Counted from the stretch's first letter, positions 11,926 through 24,300 are shown. The stretch: 64,000 nucleotides of DNA from Dermanyssus gallinae (GCA_003439945.1 QVRM01004774.1:481501-545500), one strand, 5' to 3'. Translations and numbers: made by a program. The notes: generated from the sequence alone by a model not told the origin.

Positions 11926-13367
11926 ACTGCTAATTCAACTCTTTTACACCACGACATAGCTAGACAGCCGTCGCTAGCTGTTCATATGAGCGTTCCTATG
12001 AGGATATCAACGGAAGGGTTAGGGAGAAAGTTCCACGATGTGGTTAACGGGTGGAGAATTTTTCGTATTTCCGTCCCTATTTCCCACGGCCGCATTAGAG
12101 AGTTTCTGCTGCATTACCATACCAAAAGGTGAGCTCAAGTTCTCTACTTCGACTATTCATCGGACTTAAGCGTCAGGGGCCTGGATGACGATTGCCCCAC
12201 ACTACAGTCGAGTGTGGCCAAATGCCTCTCTCTCTCTCTTCTGCTTATTTGGCCTATCGTTGTCCAGTTTCCACATATCACGGGGCCCGCAGCAGCTGCT
12301 GTAGTAGAAGATGATTGCGAGCCAATACGGTACCTAACTCATGGTGCAAGCTGAACGTAACCAGACCGCCGATAAGAACCAAATAATCTGATTTGGTCGG
12401 ATCAGCTGGACGAAGTAGAATGCTTCTAGCAAACAGAACATGAACTACGATCACGATTAGGGTGATGGCGGTAATGAAGAGGAGACAGAATGATAATGAT
12501 TATGATGATAGTGTTAATGATGATAAAGGCAACCTATGCTAGTCGTGGTAGTCAGAGCCCATGCGAAGATGGCACATACATGCCAACGGCCGTCGTGCTC
12601 AGGAGGCTTATAAAGGAGACAGAATACGGAGCTATCTAGCTGCTATAAAACGAGACAGATGTAGGCCGGCTAACTAGGTAGCTTAATTAATAGGAAGACA
12701 CTGGAGGACAATGGTCGGCCCCGCAAAAACGTTGGTGGTGGTAGTGATGACAGGAGATCTGTTAGTTCAGTTGGTTGTACTAAATACAGCGGGTCAGCAA
12801 CGGTCGGTAAGCCGCACGGCTCCACTAATCTGATCGTGGGTGGGCACAATAACAACAACAACAACAACAACAGGCCGAGTTATAGCTTGTGAGTGTGGCG
12901 CTGAGAACTGAGGATTTGTGATGGTGGATACAGACCGGGTAGGTGGGCAAATAGACATGAAGAGGAGGCGGAGGGAACTCCGCGTGTGTGCCATCAACGA
13001 AATGAACGAGAGATCGGCGCGCGGCTCACCTTTTTGCTATCCCATCCTACGCTTAGCGCCAGCGGTAGCAGCTATGGCAGAAACAGAGCAATCACGACAC
13101 GCTCAGCTGTTTCTCTGTGCCGATGTTGCACTCGTTTGCCTCGGCCGTTAGTCGCACAGTGGATCGACTGATCCAATCCATCCGCTTTCGATTCGGTCAA
13201 ATGACACCTCTCAGCGCTTCAGTTGTTTCGATCAAGTGTCATTTCGACTGGTCATCAAATTCGCCTGATTACACTTGTCCATTTCCCGCACAGAAGAAAC
13301 TCGGCGAGTGGTGGTAGAGCATGCACCCAAGACTTAACAACATCTACTAGTTTTTTTATATTAATTA

Positions 13368-13403
<36 letters not shown>

Positions 13404-14335
13404 ATGTGCGTGAGAGTAGAGGCTCATTAATTTATATATGTATGCAGGGTATATTCAAAGCAACATCTGACTTATGTTCATATATATATATATATCAGTT
13501 GATTTTCTTGACTTTGTTGATGTCTTTTCTCCCTCCCCCTTTGTATCGCTACTTTGTTGTGTCTCTCTACAAGATTTGAGCAAACGGCAGAGCCAGTAGA
13601 GACCGGGAGGAAGAATTGGAAGAGAGGGGAGTGGACCAGCCTTAAATGTAGAGAAGGAAAGCGGTTAGCAGTTTCAGCGCACTTGTTGTTGCGATGTGTA
13701 CCCTGGTGTTGGCTCCCGAGGAAGCCGGGTGGCGAAGAAGGAGTCGGGAGAACGACATGAGTCTTTGTAGGTTGCACCAGTGTAGCTGGTTGAAAGGCGG
13801 TTGGCCTCAGAGGGCCCACGTTAAAACCTTATTATTTGTTTAGTAAACCTTACGTTGTCAATATAGAACATTCCCTCTTTACACACACACGTATATATAT
13901 ATATATATATAGAAGTTTAATAAATGCATATTGCTATTGGGTACAGATATATTGGGTCTACAATTTGTTTTTCGAATCTTATAATGGTTCTTTACGGACA
14001 AAACCGAAAAAACTGTTTTGTAGGCCCTATATATATATATATATATATATATACGTTATCCTTATCTGTATGTATATTTTGCTGACACACCATCTTTCTT
14101 TGTTACTCTGTGAATTAATAACAAAACGGTAACATCATGGAAGGATTAGGAAGGGTGTTTGCTGAGATTACATGTCCCGTTAGACCGGGTGACGCCGTCC
14201 TGACGGGACTGAGGTTCCCCAAAGTGTGGAGGTATAGACTCATCAGATACGATTCCGTACGACAATCTCGAGCTTGTTAAGCAGGATATCAAGAATGTCA
14301 TGCACAGTGCTTGTCTTCAAAAGATTAGTGTGTAT

Positions 14336-14381
<46 letters not shown>

Positions 14382-14384
<3 letters not shown>

Positions 14385-14750
14385 GGTCATTCAGGGAGTA
14401 TTGTACTTCTTTCGAGGTTTGATAGACCTCGGCAAGAAAATAATTTTTCTCTATGAAGGGAGGACGCGGAAACGTCTTGTTTAGGAGAGAGAGTGAAGTT
14501 TATAAAAGTAGTTATTCAGCTTTTTTCTCCTACATAGTTGTGCAAAATCTACGTTTGCGGGGGAACCAGTCAACGCTTTTTGCTACGCAAGGTAGTGAAG
14601 TGTTTTCCGTTGTGCAGAATTTTCCTCCGAACACGCCAGTGTAATCGGTTCCTTCATGCGTTAACTGGTTCTCCCGCAAACGTAGATTTCGCACACCTAT
14701 GTAGGAGAAAAAAACCTCGAAAGAAGTACAGTACTCCCTTAATGACCCTA
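14382..14750. mobile_element. Fold-back element, family B, short copy
   Basis: About 369 bp bounded by (TA)n on both sides. Left terminus CAGGGTCATTCAGGGAGTAT; right terminus, read inward, AGGGTCATTAAGGGAGTACT. The inverted terminal repeats continue through GTACTTCTTTCGAGGTTT. Internal boxes GGAACCAGTCAACGC and its complement near 14665 make further inverted pairs, so most of the element folds on itself. Related sequence occurs at 40045-41066 and 45390-45931. No coding capacity. Confidence 0.8.
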
Positions 14751-14780
14751 TATATGTATATATATATATATATATATCTA

Positions 14781-15680
14781 CAGGGTGTATGGGAACTTTT
14801 TAATAACGGATAGTAAGAATTGTAGAGCTCGTTAAAGCAAATATTTTTTCATGGTATGGAACATGGTATCTAAAAAGTGTTGTTTCGGAATTAGTGTTAA
14901 ATGACTACAATTTGTGACACTGCTGTCTTTGCCCGACATAAAAGCGTAAACTGTGCTTCTGCAAGACAACCAGTCTTCCTATGCAGAAATCCTAAGCACA
15001 CCGTCGTGTTCGTGAGGAAATTCCGAAGAACATATAACGTCGGTCAGAAGATTCGACAAGGTCGTTTAGCACAGAATTTGCAAAAAATGAAGTTTTTTAT
15101 TAGCTTTCACGCCAAATACCTCAAAATCATTACCCTACGGCCACTCACAGCGCTCAGAACTAACACACACATGCAAATGCGCATGTCGATCATTTTGGTA
15201 ACAAATTTATGTCAATAAGAGCTGCGGTTGCGGAGTAATTACGATCGGCGGGATGTCCAGATTAATGCATAGGCGGGATGTCCAGATTAATGCATGTAAA
15301 ATGACTGTGTGGTGACGCGCTGCGGCTGTCGCTCGACACGTCGGCGGTAGTAAACGTCGCCACACAGTAATTTTACATGCAATTAATCTAGACATCCCGC
15401 CAAAAAATCGTAATTACTCCGCAACCACAGCTCGCATTGACATATATTTGGTACCAACATGATCTTGGTATCTGTTTAGGAGGACTGATTATCTCAATGT
15501 GCAACAGCACATTTTATGATCTTCTGTCGGGCAAAATAACCAGTGTCACAAATTGCAGTAATTTAACTCTCATTCCGAAACAAGACTACTTAGAGACCAT
15601 GTTCCATTAGAAAAATGTTTGTTTTAACGAGCTCTACAATTCTTACTATCCATTATTAAAAAAAATTCCATACATTTTGA
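14781..15680. mobile_element. Long fold-back element, family C copy 1
   Basis: Begins CAGGGTGTATGGGAAC right after a TA array and ends just before another short TA stretch. The outer arms pair through ATAGTAAGAATTGTAGAGCTCG (left) and its complement near 15640 (right), and the inner arms through GGAGTAATTACGATC and GATGTCCAGATTAAT. The centre holds GCTGCGGCTGTCGCTCGACA. The right arm lacks roughly 190 bp present in the left arm and in the 61-kb copy. A 25-bp unit with GGCGGGATGTCCAGATTAAT is duplicated at about 15249-15297. Divergence between the arms shows an old copy. Confidence 0.82.
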
Positions 15681-16756
15681 ATATATATAAATATATACAA
15701 GACGCGTGAGGTGTGTGCTCTTTTAGCATGTCTTCCAAAGGCACAGATACGTATGTACAGGTTAAATAGTTGCTATTCCGAATAGGTTGTTTCAGTCATG
15801 ACGCTGACGAGGTTATCCAGCTGCTCTTACTGCAGCGTGCTTTATTGGCTACGTCGTGTGTGGCCAGTCATCAGTCCCTCCTACAATTGAGGCTGTGGAC
15901 TCAAGCGTAGACGCCTCCGAAAATAGCTGTCTAATGAGATAGGGGGACTCGAAGTTTAACCGTGTCCGACCAGAAGAAAATAGCTACTTCATCTTCCATC
16001 GGTTAAAAGGTTTATTCAAATTGCAACTAAATGGCAGAACTGGAAGCAGGTGGCAAGCTTCTTCACGTAGGTCCCTACTGATGCGTTTATTTGGCTTACA
16101 GGGCCAACACGCCAGTGGTGTTTTCTGAACTGTCTGGTCGGAAATCTTCTCACAAAAATTCACTTGTTTTCTTTTCAGTGTGTTACCCGTAGCATAGCGC
16201 AATAACGAGTCTAATCGTCGTGCAACGCAGAAATAGAAAAATAGTGCATCCTTTGGCCTCACCCACATATATTGAGATTTTTTAGCTGATTGGTAGCAGA
16301 TGATAGTGTAATAAAACCGTTCTGATAAGCGTTTCTGTTTTTTTTTTCGCTCAACTCAGCTACAAATACAGTCAGTGTTGCCGTCTCATCGGGCGAGTTG
16401 GTTTTATGAAGTTCCAGTTAAGTGTTCTTTCTGTATAGAGCAGCACTCTCGCACACGTTTAATTGAGTGGGTCGTACCATTTCCTGACGTTTTATGACCC
16501 AGCCGACCGCGTTGCGGTGTGAGCCTTTAGGATTCACGCTGATCAGATTTTTACCCAAGGCTGGCAAGCCGTTTTACCATTATATAACCATTATAGTAGA
16601 CTACTACCGATACGTCAGGAGTCACCTACAAAACTGACTGTTACGCTGGCAGTTGAAACGATCATTAATCGACCGGCAAATATCCATACAAGGGTGACGA
16701 AATGTAGAAATTTGCGTCCGTCCGTCACAGTCAAACTATCTGCGTCACTTACACAG

Positions 16757-16800
<44 letters not shown>

Positions 16801-18187
16801 TGTAACATACGAGGACGGTGGATGTAGTGACGGCGACGCGGCTTGAGAAAGCTGCACATAGAGGTTGGCCTTTAGGGAGTTTGCTAACGACTTCAGGGTC
16901 CAGCCAAGTCCTTCGCGAGAGGCTTGGCCAGGTACAAAGAGCTGGTCTACACGATAAACGTCTGCTCCCGCGGGACACGCGGCTGTACCTACCTACGGGT
17001 AACTTTTAGACTTTGCTGTGCTGTGCTGGGCTCATAGACAACACGTTCATTCTTTCCTGTGGACGTATACACATAATAATGTACGAATATATAATTTTTC
17101 CGTTTTTGGAATACTAATAATAATACTGAAGCTCTTCTACTGAGACTATACTCTACTTCACTCACTATGTCACTCTTTGTCTCTAGTGTTACTTTTTGGA
17201 TTTGTACGTCGTCCACTCAGTGAAGTTTCCAACAACCAGCAGTATCAAAGACGTACATCGCAACCTCTATACGAGCTACGATTGGTTTAGGCAGCCATAG
17301 TCTCTAGCATTGCTGTAATATACGTATATGTTTGGCCTATTCTCTGCAGACAAGTCGAGCTCTAGGTTGGCATGTGATTAGATTACAATTTTATTTTCGC
17401 CGTACCAATCTGGAGGCGAAAACGAGAAGCCACCGCCCTCGCGTCTTTTCACGAGGTGGCGGCTCTGTTTCAACGTGGCGAAACGACATTCGATATGTGC
17501 AGTGTTTCCCTTATACGTTACTAGTTTTCGTCTGCTTTGATGTTTGTCTGCTAATGTGCGTATCTTTTTACTTCTACGATGACTCATACTCATGATTTGC
17601 GAGCTCGCGTTCAGATCATAGTAATTTCAGTGTCAGTCGCCAGATGCATGCAGGCAAGCTCACCAAATATCCAAACCGAAGAGGTCCTATGCAAGCCTCA
17701 GGGACGCGGCTGGCCTTTGTTGGCCTCTGAAAGTCTCTCCATTTCAATTCAAGCCGAATGTGTACTCGCCATAACCGGCTACGCTCCTCGAGTATTATGA
17801 GAAGTTTTTGCTGAGCACTTTTCGGGAGAACATTTTTGCTTCTCTCTCGATGACAAATTGTCTAATAATGGCTAATGCTGCTGCTGCTGTTGCTACAGTT
17901 TCTGTGCCGGTAGCTGCTGGATCTTTCGTTGAAATTAGGGTGAATTAGGGAGAATGTTGTACCGGGTTCCCTGGTCTCCGGTCGATCTGTGTCTGATAGC
18001 TGGAGTCCTGTCGTTTGGTCTCATGCGAGTCTGGGAGGCCGATCGTTACCCACCCCCAATCCGTATGTTAAGTCCTACGTTGTGCGATCGCACGGCATGG
18101 GCGCATACAGCGCCCACGCACGCTTCTACAACATTCGGGTGGAGGCTTGGAGCAAGGGACACCGTCACAAGAGGCATCGACACTCAT
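15681..18187. other. No gene recognised
   Basis: Holds a TA array at 16760-16796 and scattered short ORFs. A - strand ORF at 15984-16268 has a CxxC pair but no motif I can place. No exon or RNA gene is supported. Confidence 0.5.
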
Positions 18188-18273
18188 CACTGTGTACAGC
18201 AGTGATGTCTCTTTAAAAGAGACATCGTTGTACACTGTAATGTCTCTATGGAAGAGACATCACTGTACACAGG
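18188..18273. repeat. Nested hairpin repeat
   Basis: CTGTGTACAGCAGTGATGTC (from about 18189) pairs with GACATCACTGTACACAG (to about 18273), and inside it GATGTCTCTT-TAA-AAGAGACATC forms a second stem; a third TGTCTCTATGGAAGAGACA stem follows. The unit therefore can fold as one long or three short hairpins. It lies directly before the LINE tail at 18285-18566. Confidence 0.7.
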
Positions 18274-18284
18274 CCGCTGGCTTC

Positions 18285-18566
18285 TTGCCGCTGGCTCGAC
18301 GCAAGGCTGAACGACTAAAATTTAACACATATTCCCAGCCGGCTAACGAGTTTGTTTTCGTGCCGTTCGTGTTCGAGACACTCGGGGAATTCGACCTCGA
18401 AGCAGGTTTTTCAGAAGATTGGCAAATTAATCGAACTGGCGATAGGGGAGAAAAGAGCTCTGGACTGTCCACTTCAGCGCCTATCACTAGCGCGGTTCAG
18501 TGCGGCAATGCGGCAGTAATCATGCGCACAATGAGGGGCTGCCTCGAGGAGAGGCACGACTGGTAA
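18285..18566 (+). pseudogene. LINE ORF2 3' tail fragment
   Basis: One frame reads ARRKAERLKFNTYSQPA, then FVFVPFVFETLGEFDLEA, and near the stop SAVQCGNAAVIMRTMRG. This matches the C-terminal end of LINE ORF2 proteins in which a 'K...Y......F.P..ET.G' block is followed by a 'Q.GNA..I' tail. Upstream RT domains are absent, as expected for a 5'-truncated insertion. The same tail type appears on the - strand at 44.8-45.1 kb. Confidence 0.5.
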
Positions 18567-18696
18567 CGCTTTTCACAAGCCCTTGTGCAGTTAATTAGTC
18601 ATATTTCCCTGAAACCCTAATATTGAATATTAAATGAGGATAGATGATTACCATTAAAAATAGTAATGTCTCATATGTAGATTTGATGAGAATCAG

Positions 18697-18728
<32 letters not shown>

Positions 18729-21700
18729 ATGTATATATATAATGTATATATATATATATATATTGTATATATATATATATTTATATATATGTGTATACGT
18801 ATAAAATAATGATGACATTTAAACGTTGAATGCCTGTCTGTCCAGTATTCACGATGGGAACCCTAGCCACTTGATGTATGTACCGCATCTCGTTGTTGTA
18901 GGAAAAACGCCTTGCATATAAGTACCGCCTCTGCATACGTTTTGATCGGCGCTTAATTATACGGAACGAATACGTTATGGCTTGGAAAGCTAATGAGCAC
19001 CCCGAGCACAGCGAAAAACTCCTTCCAGCTACAAGACGAGACCGCAGCAGCCTGTGAGGGAAACCGACCGCCAGCGGAACGAGAAAAGTTTGCCGGCCAA
19101 GCGATGTCGCATGTACTTCTTCTTTCGGTAAAAACCTGATGACTTTTAAGGCAGGTGAAGCGCGACCGAATAGAGCATCCGCCCGCGTAGCAGATGGCTA
19201 ATTTGTAGGCACAAAATCCAAATTGTGGTTAAGCGAATATTTGCCGAGGTTTTTTTAGGAGTCTCAGACACGAGCTGTGCTGGTTTGCGCACAAACAGAT
19301 TTACGGCCAGTCAATTGGCCTAGAAGAAGCCGCCCACAATTTTTATACTTGTGCAAACTTGTTAGTATATATAAAACAAGTTTGCATACAAGCACGTATG
19401 AGCATGACGGTGTGCGGGCCAATGGCGCCTCAGTCGGTAAGACAATTGCATTTTGGCAGAATCTGGAAAATGCCGCGCTCCAGCAGAATCTCGCCTGTTC
19501 ATATATATATATATATATACATATATCGTGTTCGTGAGCTCAGTTTAGTGAATCTTTAGTTGTGCTACCCCAAGCCATAATATTAGCATTGTCGTAGTGG
19601 ACGATTAGGTCAAGTTAGGTTTTTCTATTCTTGAAGAACTGCACTCTAATATATTGTACGTCTTATATGTGTATGCACGTCTAATATCTATATGCGAGAG
19701 AGATAAATATCTCTCTGTGTGCATTGACGTGAATGAAGTCAGCCGCATTACAACACAGGATTATTTGCCTAGGATGCTCTTACCCTGACTTCTTTCCTAT
19801 CTGTGTAAGTCTGACGCCGGACAGCCCGTGGAGCCTCGAAGCGGGTCTCCCACCTCCAAGGTGGGTTGTGCCCCGCCTCGCTGCCGGGCCCGGTGCTCGG
19901 GGGCTGCAATTTGTCAGCAGCGCTGACGGTCGTAGTGTCGTCTTGGCACGGAACGTGATTTTCGGCTAATATCACGCTTCATTACGTGCGGCGCCGGGGC
20001 CTGCCCAACTAGCAACTTACTTGTGAAGTTGGTGAATGACCGAGTGAGTCTACGGAGCTACGCTCTGCCAAAATATGTTTCTCCCTCACCCTTGGCACAT
20101 CTTGATACATTCGCGATTCCGCACACAAGCAACACCAATCTCTTCCGCTGCCGCTGCCGTCGTTGCCGTTTCTTCTACCTGCACCTGTAGAATACACTGC
20201 TGTTCATACACTGCTGCCTCTTCTAGTGTTGTCGTTCATCATACAGTTTTTCGACGCCACCGTCTTCCGGTGGCAGATTGGCAGATGGCCGATTTTTCTC
20301 GGCGTCGGGCGTTTTCATTTCGCCGCCAACAGAATCGAATTGGTGCAAGCGATTCGCGATCGAACGAACGAACGAACCGCGGCGGTGTGTATCGTGTAGC
20401 AACCCGGCGTGCTTCACAGCTGCACTGCAGCAGACATATTAAGATAAGACGCTGGTTGTCTGCCTAGGTATCAATTCTTCACACAGGTAGTCTATCAGTC
20501 CGGCAGGCCATCTGCTAGATCGCCTGCTCATAGGTAACATACATTTAAGAAAGTGAGATAAAAGAGAATGCTCTTCTCTATCCTATCTAGGCTAGGACTA
20601 TTGTCGAGTCAACATATGTCTAAATTGCCTTGGCAGGCATTGTCGCGGCTGCGTAATGACGTTTTTGGCGACGCCCAAACGTGTGTGTTTTAGTGAGCCC
20701 GTGTTAACACGGTCACAGAATACGTTGCTTTAGCACTCATAGCTGGCGGTCGCAGAGGTGAGCTAGCGTATAAAGCTAGCCTAGTAGCACATATATATAC
20801 GACCAAAGTTTGGCTAAGAGGTATGTTCTTCGACCGATATAGCCGTCCTACGAGTGGGTTACTATACCGCCGAGAGGTACGTACGGTGCCCAAATATCAA
20901 CTTCGATGAAGTCGCACGCGAACGCGGAGGTGACATCGCGCGGGGGGGGGGGCTATCTGCGATAACATGGGAGACAAATGCTTCAATGGCTCACTAAGGG
21001 GGAGCATTGTCGCTGTCGTAGCATTGCCAAGTGGATTGTTTTGTCTCTCTCTCTCTGTAATCCAGGTGCGTTTGTATCGCCTTTTGTTTCCCATAACAAA
21101 TGATCAATTTCGCTCGCGAACGCCTTTAGACTCAATTGTCCGCGCTTTCTCCTTGGTTTTAGGTATCGGCCTACTTTTCTTGCATATATATATATATATA
21201 TATATTCGCTTGGCATGTATACCTAAATACACATGTCACCTTTTTATATCAGGGGCGCTTAGAGCAGCAGCGTATAGATTACCTATGTATCCGCATCATC
21301 AATGTATCCTCGAAAACCTACTAAGTATTTGCCCTTTATTAGGTCAGCCTCTTCGACCTTTGACATATTGGTCTATATCTCTACTCCCCCAAGGCTGCTC
21401 ATTCTTTCACAATATGTTCGATTAACTCATTCCCTAGCCCACAAGCTTGTCATTCGGCACATCCCCCCTCCCTGTATTTAGCTCTTTGTATCATTGTATT
21501 CAGCATTCTTGCCCTGGCATCGCTAATAGCCCACTCACTCTTCAATAATCGTACACCCATTCTTCCCTGCTCTTTCCTCTCTTTTCCTTGCCATATTCTG
21601 ATTCTATATACCAAGCTCGATCTAGAACCCGTTGCCAAATTCTATTTGCCTTTATATGACTTATTTACCTTCAATTTCACCATTTTCTCCGATACGATCT

Positions 21701-21869
21701 TGTCCATTGCTGTTTATTGTACTCAATCTCCTTAGTTGCGAATCCGACTCTGCGATCTCAATTCGTCTTGCTCCTTAGTGCCGTCTGCAACAGCTGCATC
21801 TGTTTAACCCATCTTTTATTTGTGACATTTTTAATCCTAGTACTAAATCGTAGATTACTTTGTACTAAC

Positions 21870-21870
<1 letters not shown>
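18567..21870. other. No gene recognised; TA arrays
   Basis: Contains (TA)n-rich sequence at 18702-18792, 19500-19520 and 21184-21205 and a G-run at 20940-20951. A stretch around 19800-19975 is GC-rich; its - strand frame contains NPPWRWETRFEAP, which only weakly resembles a LINE linker. No supported gene. Confidence 0.5.

Positions 21871-21914
<44 letters not shown>
21871..21914. repeat. (TA)n microsatellite at the 3' border of a LINE
   Basis: About 44 bp of TA directly abutting the 3' end of the endonuclease-bearing LINE fragment, whose other end abuts (TA)n at 22563-22577. Confidence 0.93.
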
Positions 21915-21915
<1 letters not shown>

Positions 21916-21917
<2 letters not shown>

Positions 21918-22562
21918 AATATTGTGATGATTTATTAATCATTTACAATACGTTTGCACACTCGGCAGTGCTCACCTTAATAGAAATGGTGGTAAAAAGG
22001 TGTCACGTGAAGTTAAGAGTCAGTTGTCCGTGTCCTTGCTTGATGGTAGCCCCCGCTCTTATGGACCCGGTGCGAGCGATATATCCTCAAAGTTCCTTGC
22101 AAAGTTAAAACGGTGAGATCCATAAGATTCCTCTTCGTGACGCCGAGCCCCAAGAGCGTCCTCGCAGATTCGGAGTCCCATACACCACTCATAGAGATAG
22201 TGATGGATCCGAATCTGCGAGGTTTTTGCGGGTAGGGGAGCGCCGCTCTTAGGAACTCGACGTCAAATTTGGCGATCTTGTCTTGCCGTGCTTTTGCCAG
22301 ATCCCGGTTCGGGCCGCAAACCTCGGCATCTAAAACCCAGACCTCGGTAGGTGTTGTTATTACGAGGTCGGGCTTTAGACCCGGTGCGCCCGGTCGACGG
22401 AATACTCGCTCACGAACCACCTCATGACCCCTTTCGCGGAGAAGAGGCGCCACGCGATCACAGACGTCGTCATGTCTCTTTATGGTTTGTTTGTGTGTTA
22501 TATCGCACATCTGAGCGACATGAGCCAACGTCTGAGGCGCATGACACCCGTGCCTACAACGA
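21916..22562 (-). mobile_element. 5'-truncated LINE with restriction-like endonuclease, inside (TA)n
   Basis: On the - strand an open frame from 22561 to 22013 encodes the C-terminal end of an R2-like LINE. A CCHC zinc finger comes first (C-x3-C-x7-H-x4-C: CRHGCHAPQTLAHVAQMC, 22558-22505), then RHDDVCDRVAPLLRERGHEV, and then the nuclease core LKPDLVITTPTEVWVLDAEV with the KPD...D catalytic spacing and a following KARQDKIAKF. This order is typical of R2/R4/NeSL-type elements, whose endonuclease is C-terminal and related to restriction enzymes. The stop is at 22013-22015, followed by a 3' UTR of about 97 bp. The 5' end is cut abruptly at TA repeats. The reading frame has no stops, so the insertion is fairly young. 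Confidence 0.85.
22013..22561 (-). CDS. Partial R2-like LINE ORF: CCHC finger plus restriction-like endonuclease
   Basis: This is the coding part of the insertion above. It keeps the likely catalytic residues (KPD, then D in VLDAEV, then the downstream Lys/Asp run) but lacks the reverse transcriptase and N-terminal DNA-binding domains, so it cannot move by itself. In intact relatives this domain nicks the target DNA to prime reverse transcription. No start codon belongs to this frame; it enters from the truncation point. Confidence 0.8.
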   Translation of the reverse strand, partial: RCRHGCHAPQTLAHVAQMCDITHKQTIKRHDDVCDRVAPLLRERGHEVVRERVFRRPGAPGLKPDLVITTPTEVWVLDAEVCGPNRDLAKARQDKIAKFDVEFLRAALPYPQKPRRFGSITISMSGVWDSESARTLLGLGVTKRNLMDLTVLTLQGTLRIYRSHRVHKSGGYHQARTRTTDS

Positions 22563-23597
22563 ATATATATATATATACACGTGCGATATCCTTTTTTGCA
22601 AATTGTCCTTAATTGTTATACTTACTGAAAATGTGTAATTATAGAAATTTCAAGCTCAGTGAATAATTACTGCATTTAAAATAATTTGCAGTTTGGAAAA
22701 GACGGCTTCATAAAAAAATGATATATGTATTTGTCCTTACTTGAGGATAAATTAACTTTAATATATGGCTAGAAGCTAGTGTGAAGCAAATTATTTTCTA
22801 AAGTTTTATGCAACCTAACGCACTTACTAGCAATCTTAAATCTGTTTGAGTATAGGCCGTAGGAAAGAATTATGATGTGTGTGACAATACCCGAGAGAAC
22901 ATACGAAGCAGCATCAACACGAGCAAAAGAAATGGCATAATTAGTTTGCTTGACCTGGAACAGCGTCTCGAAGCCATTGGGTTCACTCCAGTAATTTTCC
23001 AGACTATTGCTTTACTGGCTGCACACTACAAATGTTAAGGCAATCTCGGTTGTTAAAGGAGACGTTATAGTCGTTTAGAACAGCTGATTCTTACTATCGC
23101 TACAGACATAGTTCGTTTATTTTTGGGGCTCCGTCATAAACAGCTCAGCATTAAGTGCAAGATTTCTCCATAGCATCTTATATCTATACGAATCGGCTCG
23201 TACACTAAATTTAAAGGTAATTGAAATAGAAAAATCAATAGTAAACAAGTTAAAAATGAGAGCAATCGTATGCATTCATCAACGTGGATTCAAACACGCA
23301 CGCTGTTCTCCGTCTGGGCTTGGAAGCGTGCATGGGCGTATATTAACATATAATTCTAGTTCTCGTCGTAAGTCAGTATGTCTTTCCTGACATACCAACG
23401 CAGGCAATAAGTGCGACCCCCAATTTATCACTATTATTTACGATGCCAACAACAAGAGTAATTCCGCGTCCAGTTGACAATGAAAACAAGTGTGCCGCAT
23501 GACCGCATTCCGCACGCATATTTCCGTATGCAAATGAGGTAACGTGCATACAAAAATGTATACGTATAAATGGATATTTGTCGACGGGACGGAGTGG

Positions 23598-23665
23598 AAG
23601 AGATAAATGCCAGGCGAATCTAGCATTAGAGGTCGCTGGTTCGAACCCGGCGCAAAATACCTCTC
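23598..23665 (+). mobile_element. Possible tRNA-like SINE head
   Basis: GGTTCGAACCC at about 23638-23648 is a perfect Pol III B box, and about 45 bases upstream GACGGAGTGGAAGAG resembles an A box. The arms do not fold into a full tRNA cloverleaf by eye, so a SINE head or tRNA pseudogene is more likely than a working tRNA gene. Confidence 0.35.
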
Positions 23666-24148
23666 TGCAGCGGCATTTTTTTAAATTAGTACATTTTGGT
23701 TGAAGCTATAAAGCATAAATACATTTATCCTATTCTTAAGTGGAGCACTTTATTATCTGTATTGTCGCTCAACAATGTTATTGAAACAGGCTAAAGCTGG
23801 AACTGAAATTTAGCTCGTAGAGCCGTTTTGGTTCGTTTAAGGCGTAGTTTTAACGCGAGTTGTTTATGTTTCCCATTATATGTATAAGCTGCTAATGTTA
23901 ACACAAAAATACTGCTTCTGTGAACAATAGGATACTGCTGACTTAAACCCCACGCGCCTAAGCGGAAATATTGTTTTACAAAAATGATTTTTTTTTGTTA
24001 CGGCATGTTAGTGTCGGCCTTGACTATCAGTAAAGTGCCTGCTGGTGCAACCACTGGAGGTTCTGAAGGACATTTGCTTCGTCGCATCTTCTATCTGCCC
24101 CAACTTTCGCCCTCGTTGGCGCTGGCGAAATGTGGATGAGCTTCTACG

Positions 24149-24240
24149 TCATATTACCACAGCGACCAATATGCCTTTAACATTTTGCAAAAACGGTTCA
24201 AACGTCTCTGGGAAACTTGCCAGCATGACAGCAATATCAA
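24149..24240 (-). pseudogene. Possible Copia-type gag fragment beside (TTA)n
   Basis: The - strand reads FDIAVMLASFPETFEPFLQN directly after a poly-Asn run from the (TTA)n repeat. The pattern 'LL.SLPE.FE.F' is seen in Copia-like gag (UBN2-type) proteins. Only one short block matches and a stop follows 'ILVAVV', so the assignment is tentative. Confidence 0.22.
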
Positions 24241-24241
24241 A

Positions 24242-24300
<59 letters not shown>
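24242..24300. repeat. (TTA)n microsatellite
   Basis: About 59 bp of pure TTA. Reading frames across it give poly-Asn, poly-Ile or poly-Leu. Confidence 0.95.

Noticed and set aside
19155..19210. tRNA-like sequence with GAATAGAGCATCCGCC
   Set aside because: It has an A-box-like segment only; no B box at the proper distance.
19769..19975. LINE linker motif NPPWRWETRFE on the - strand
   Set aside because: A single weak block with no adjoining RT motifs.
23598..23665. Functional tRNA gene
   Set aside because: Perfect B box but no complete cloverleaf; kept only as a possible SINE head.
24241..24300. CRISPR-like regular repeat arrays at triplet repeats
   Set aside because: They are pure microsatellites with no spacers, in a eukaryotic genome.
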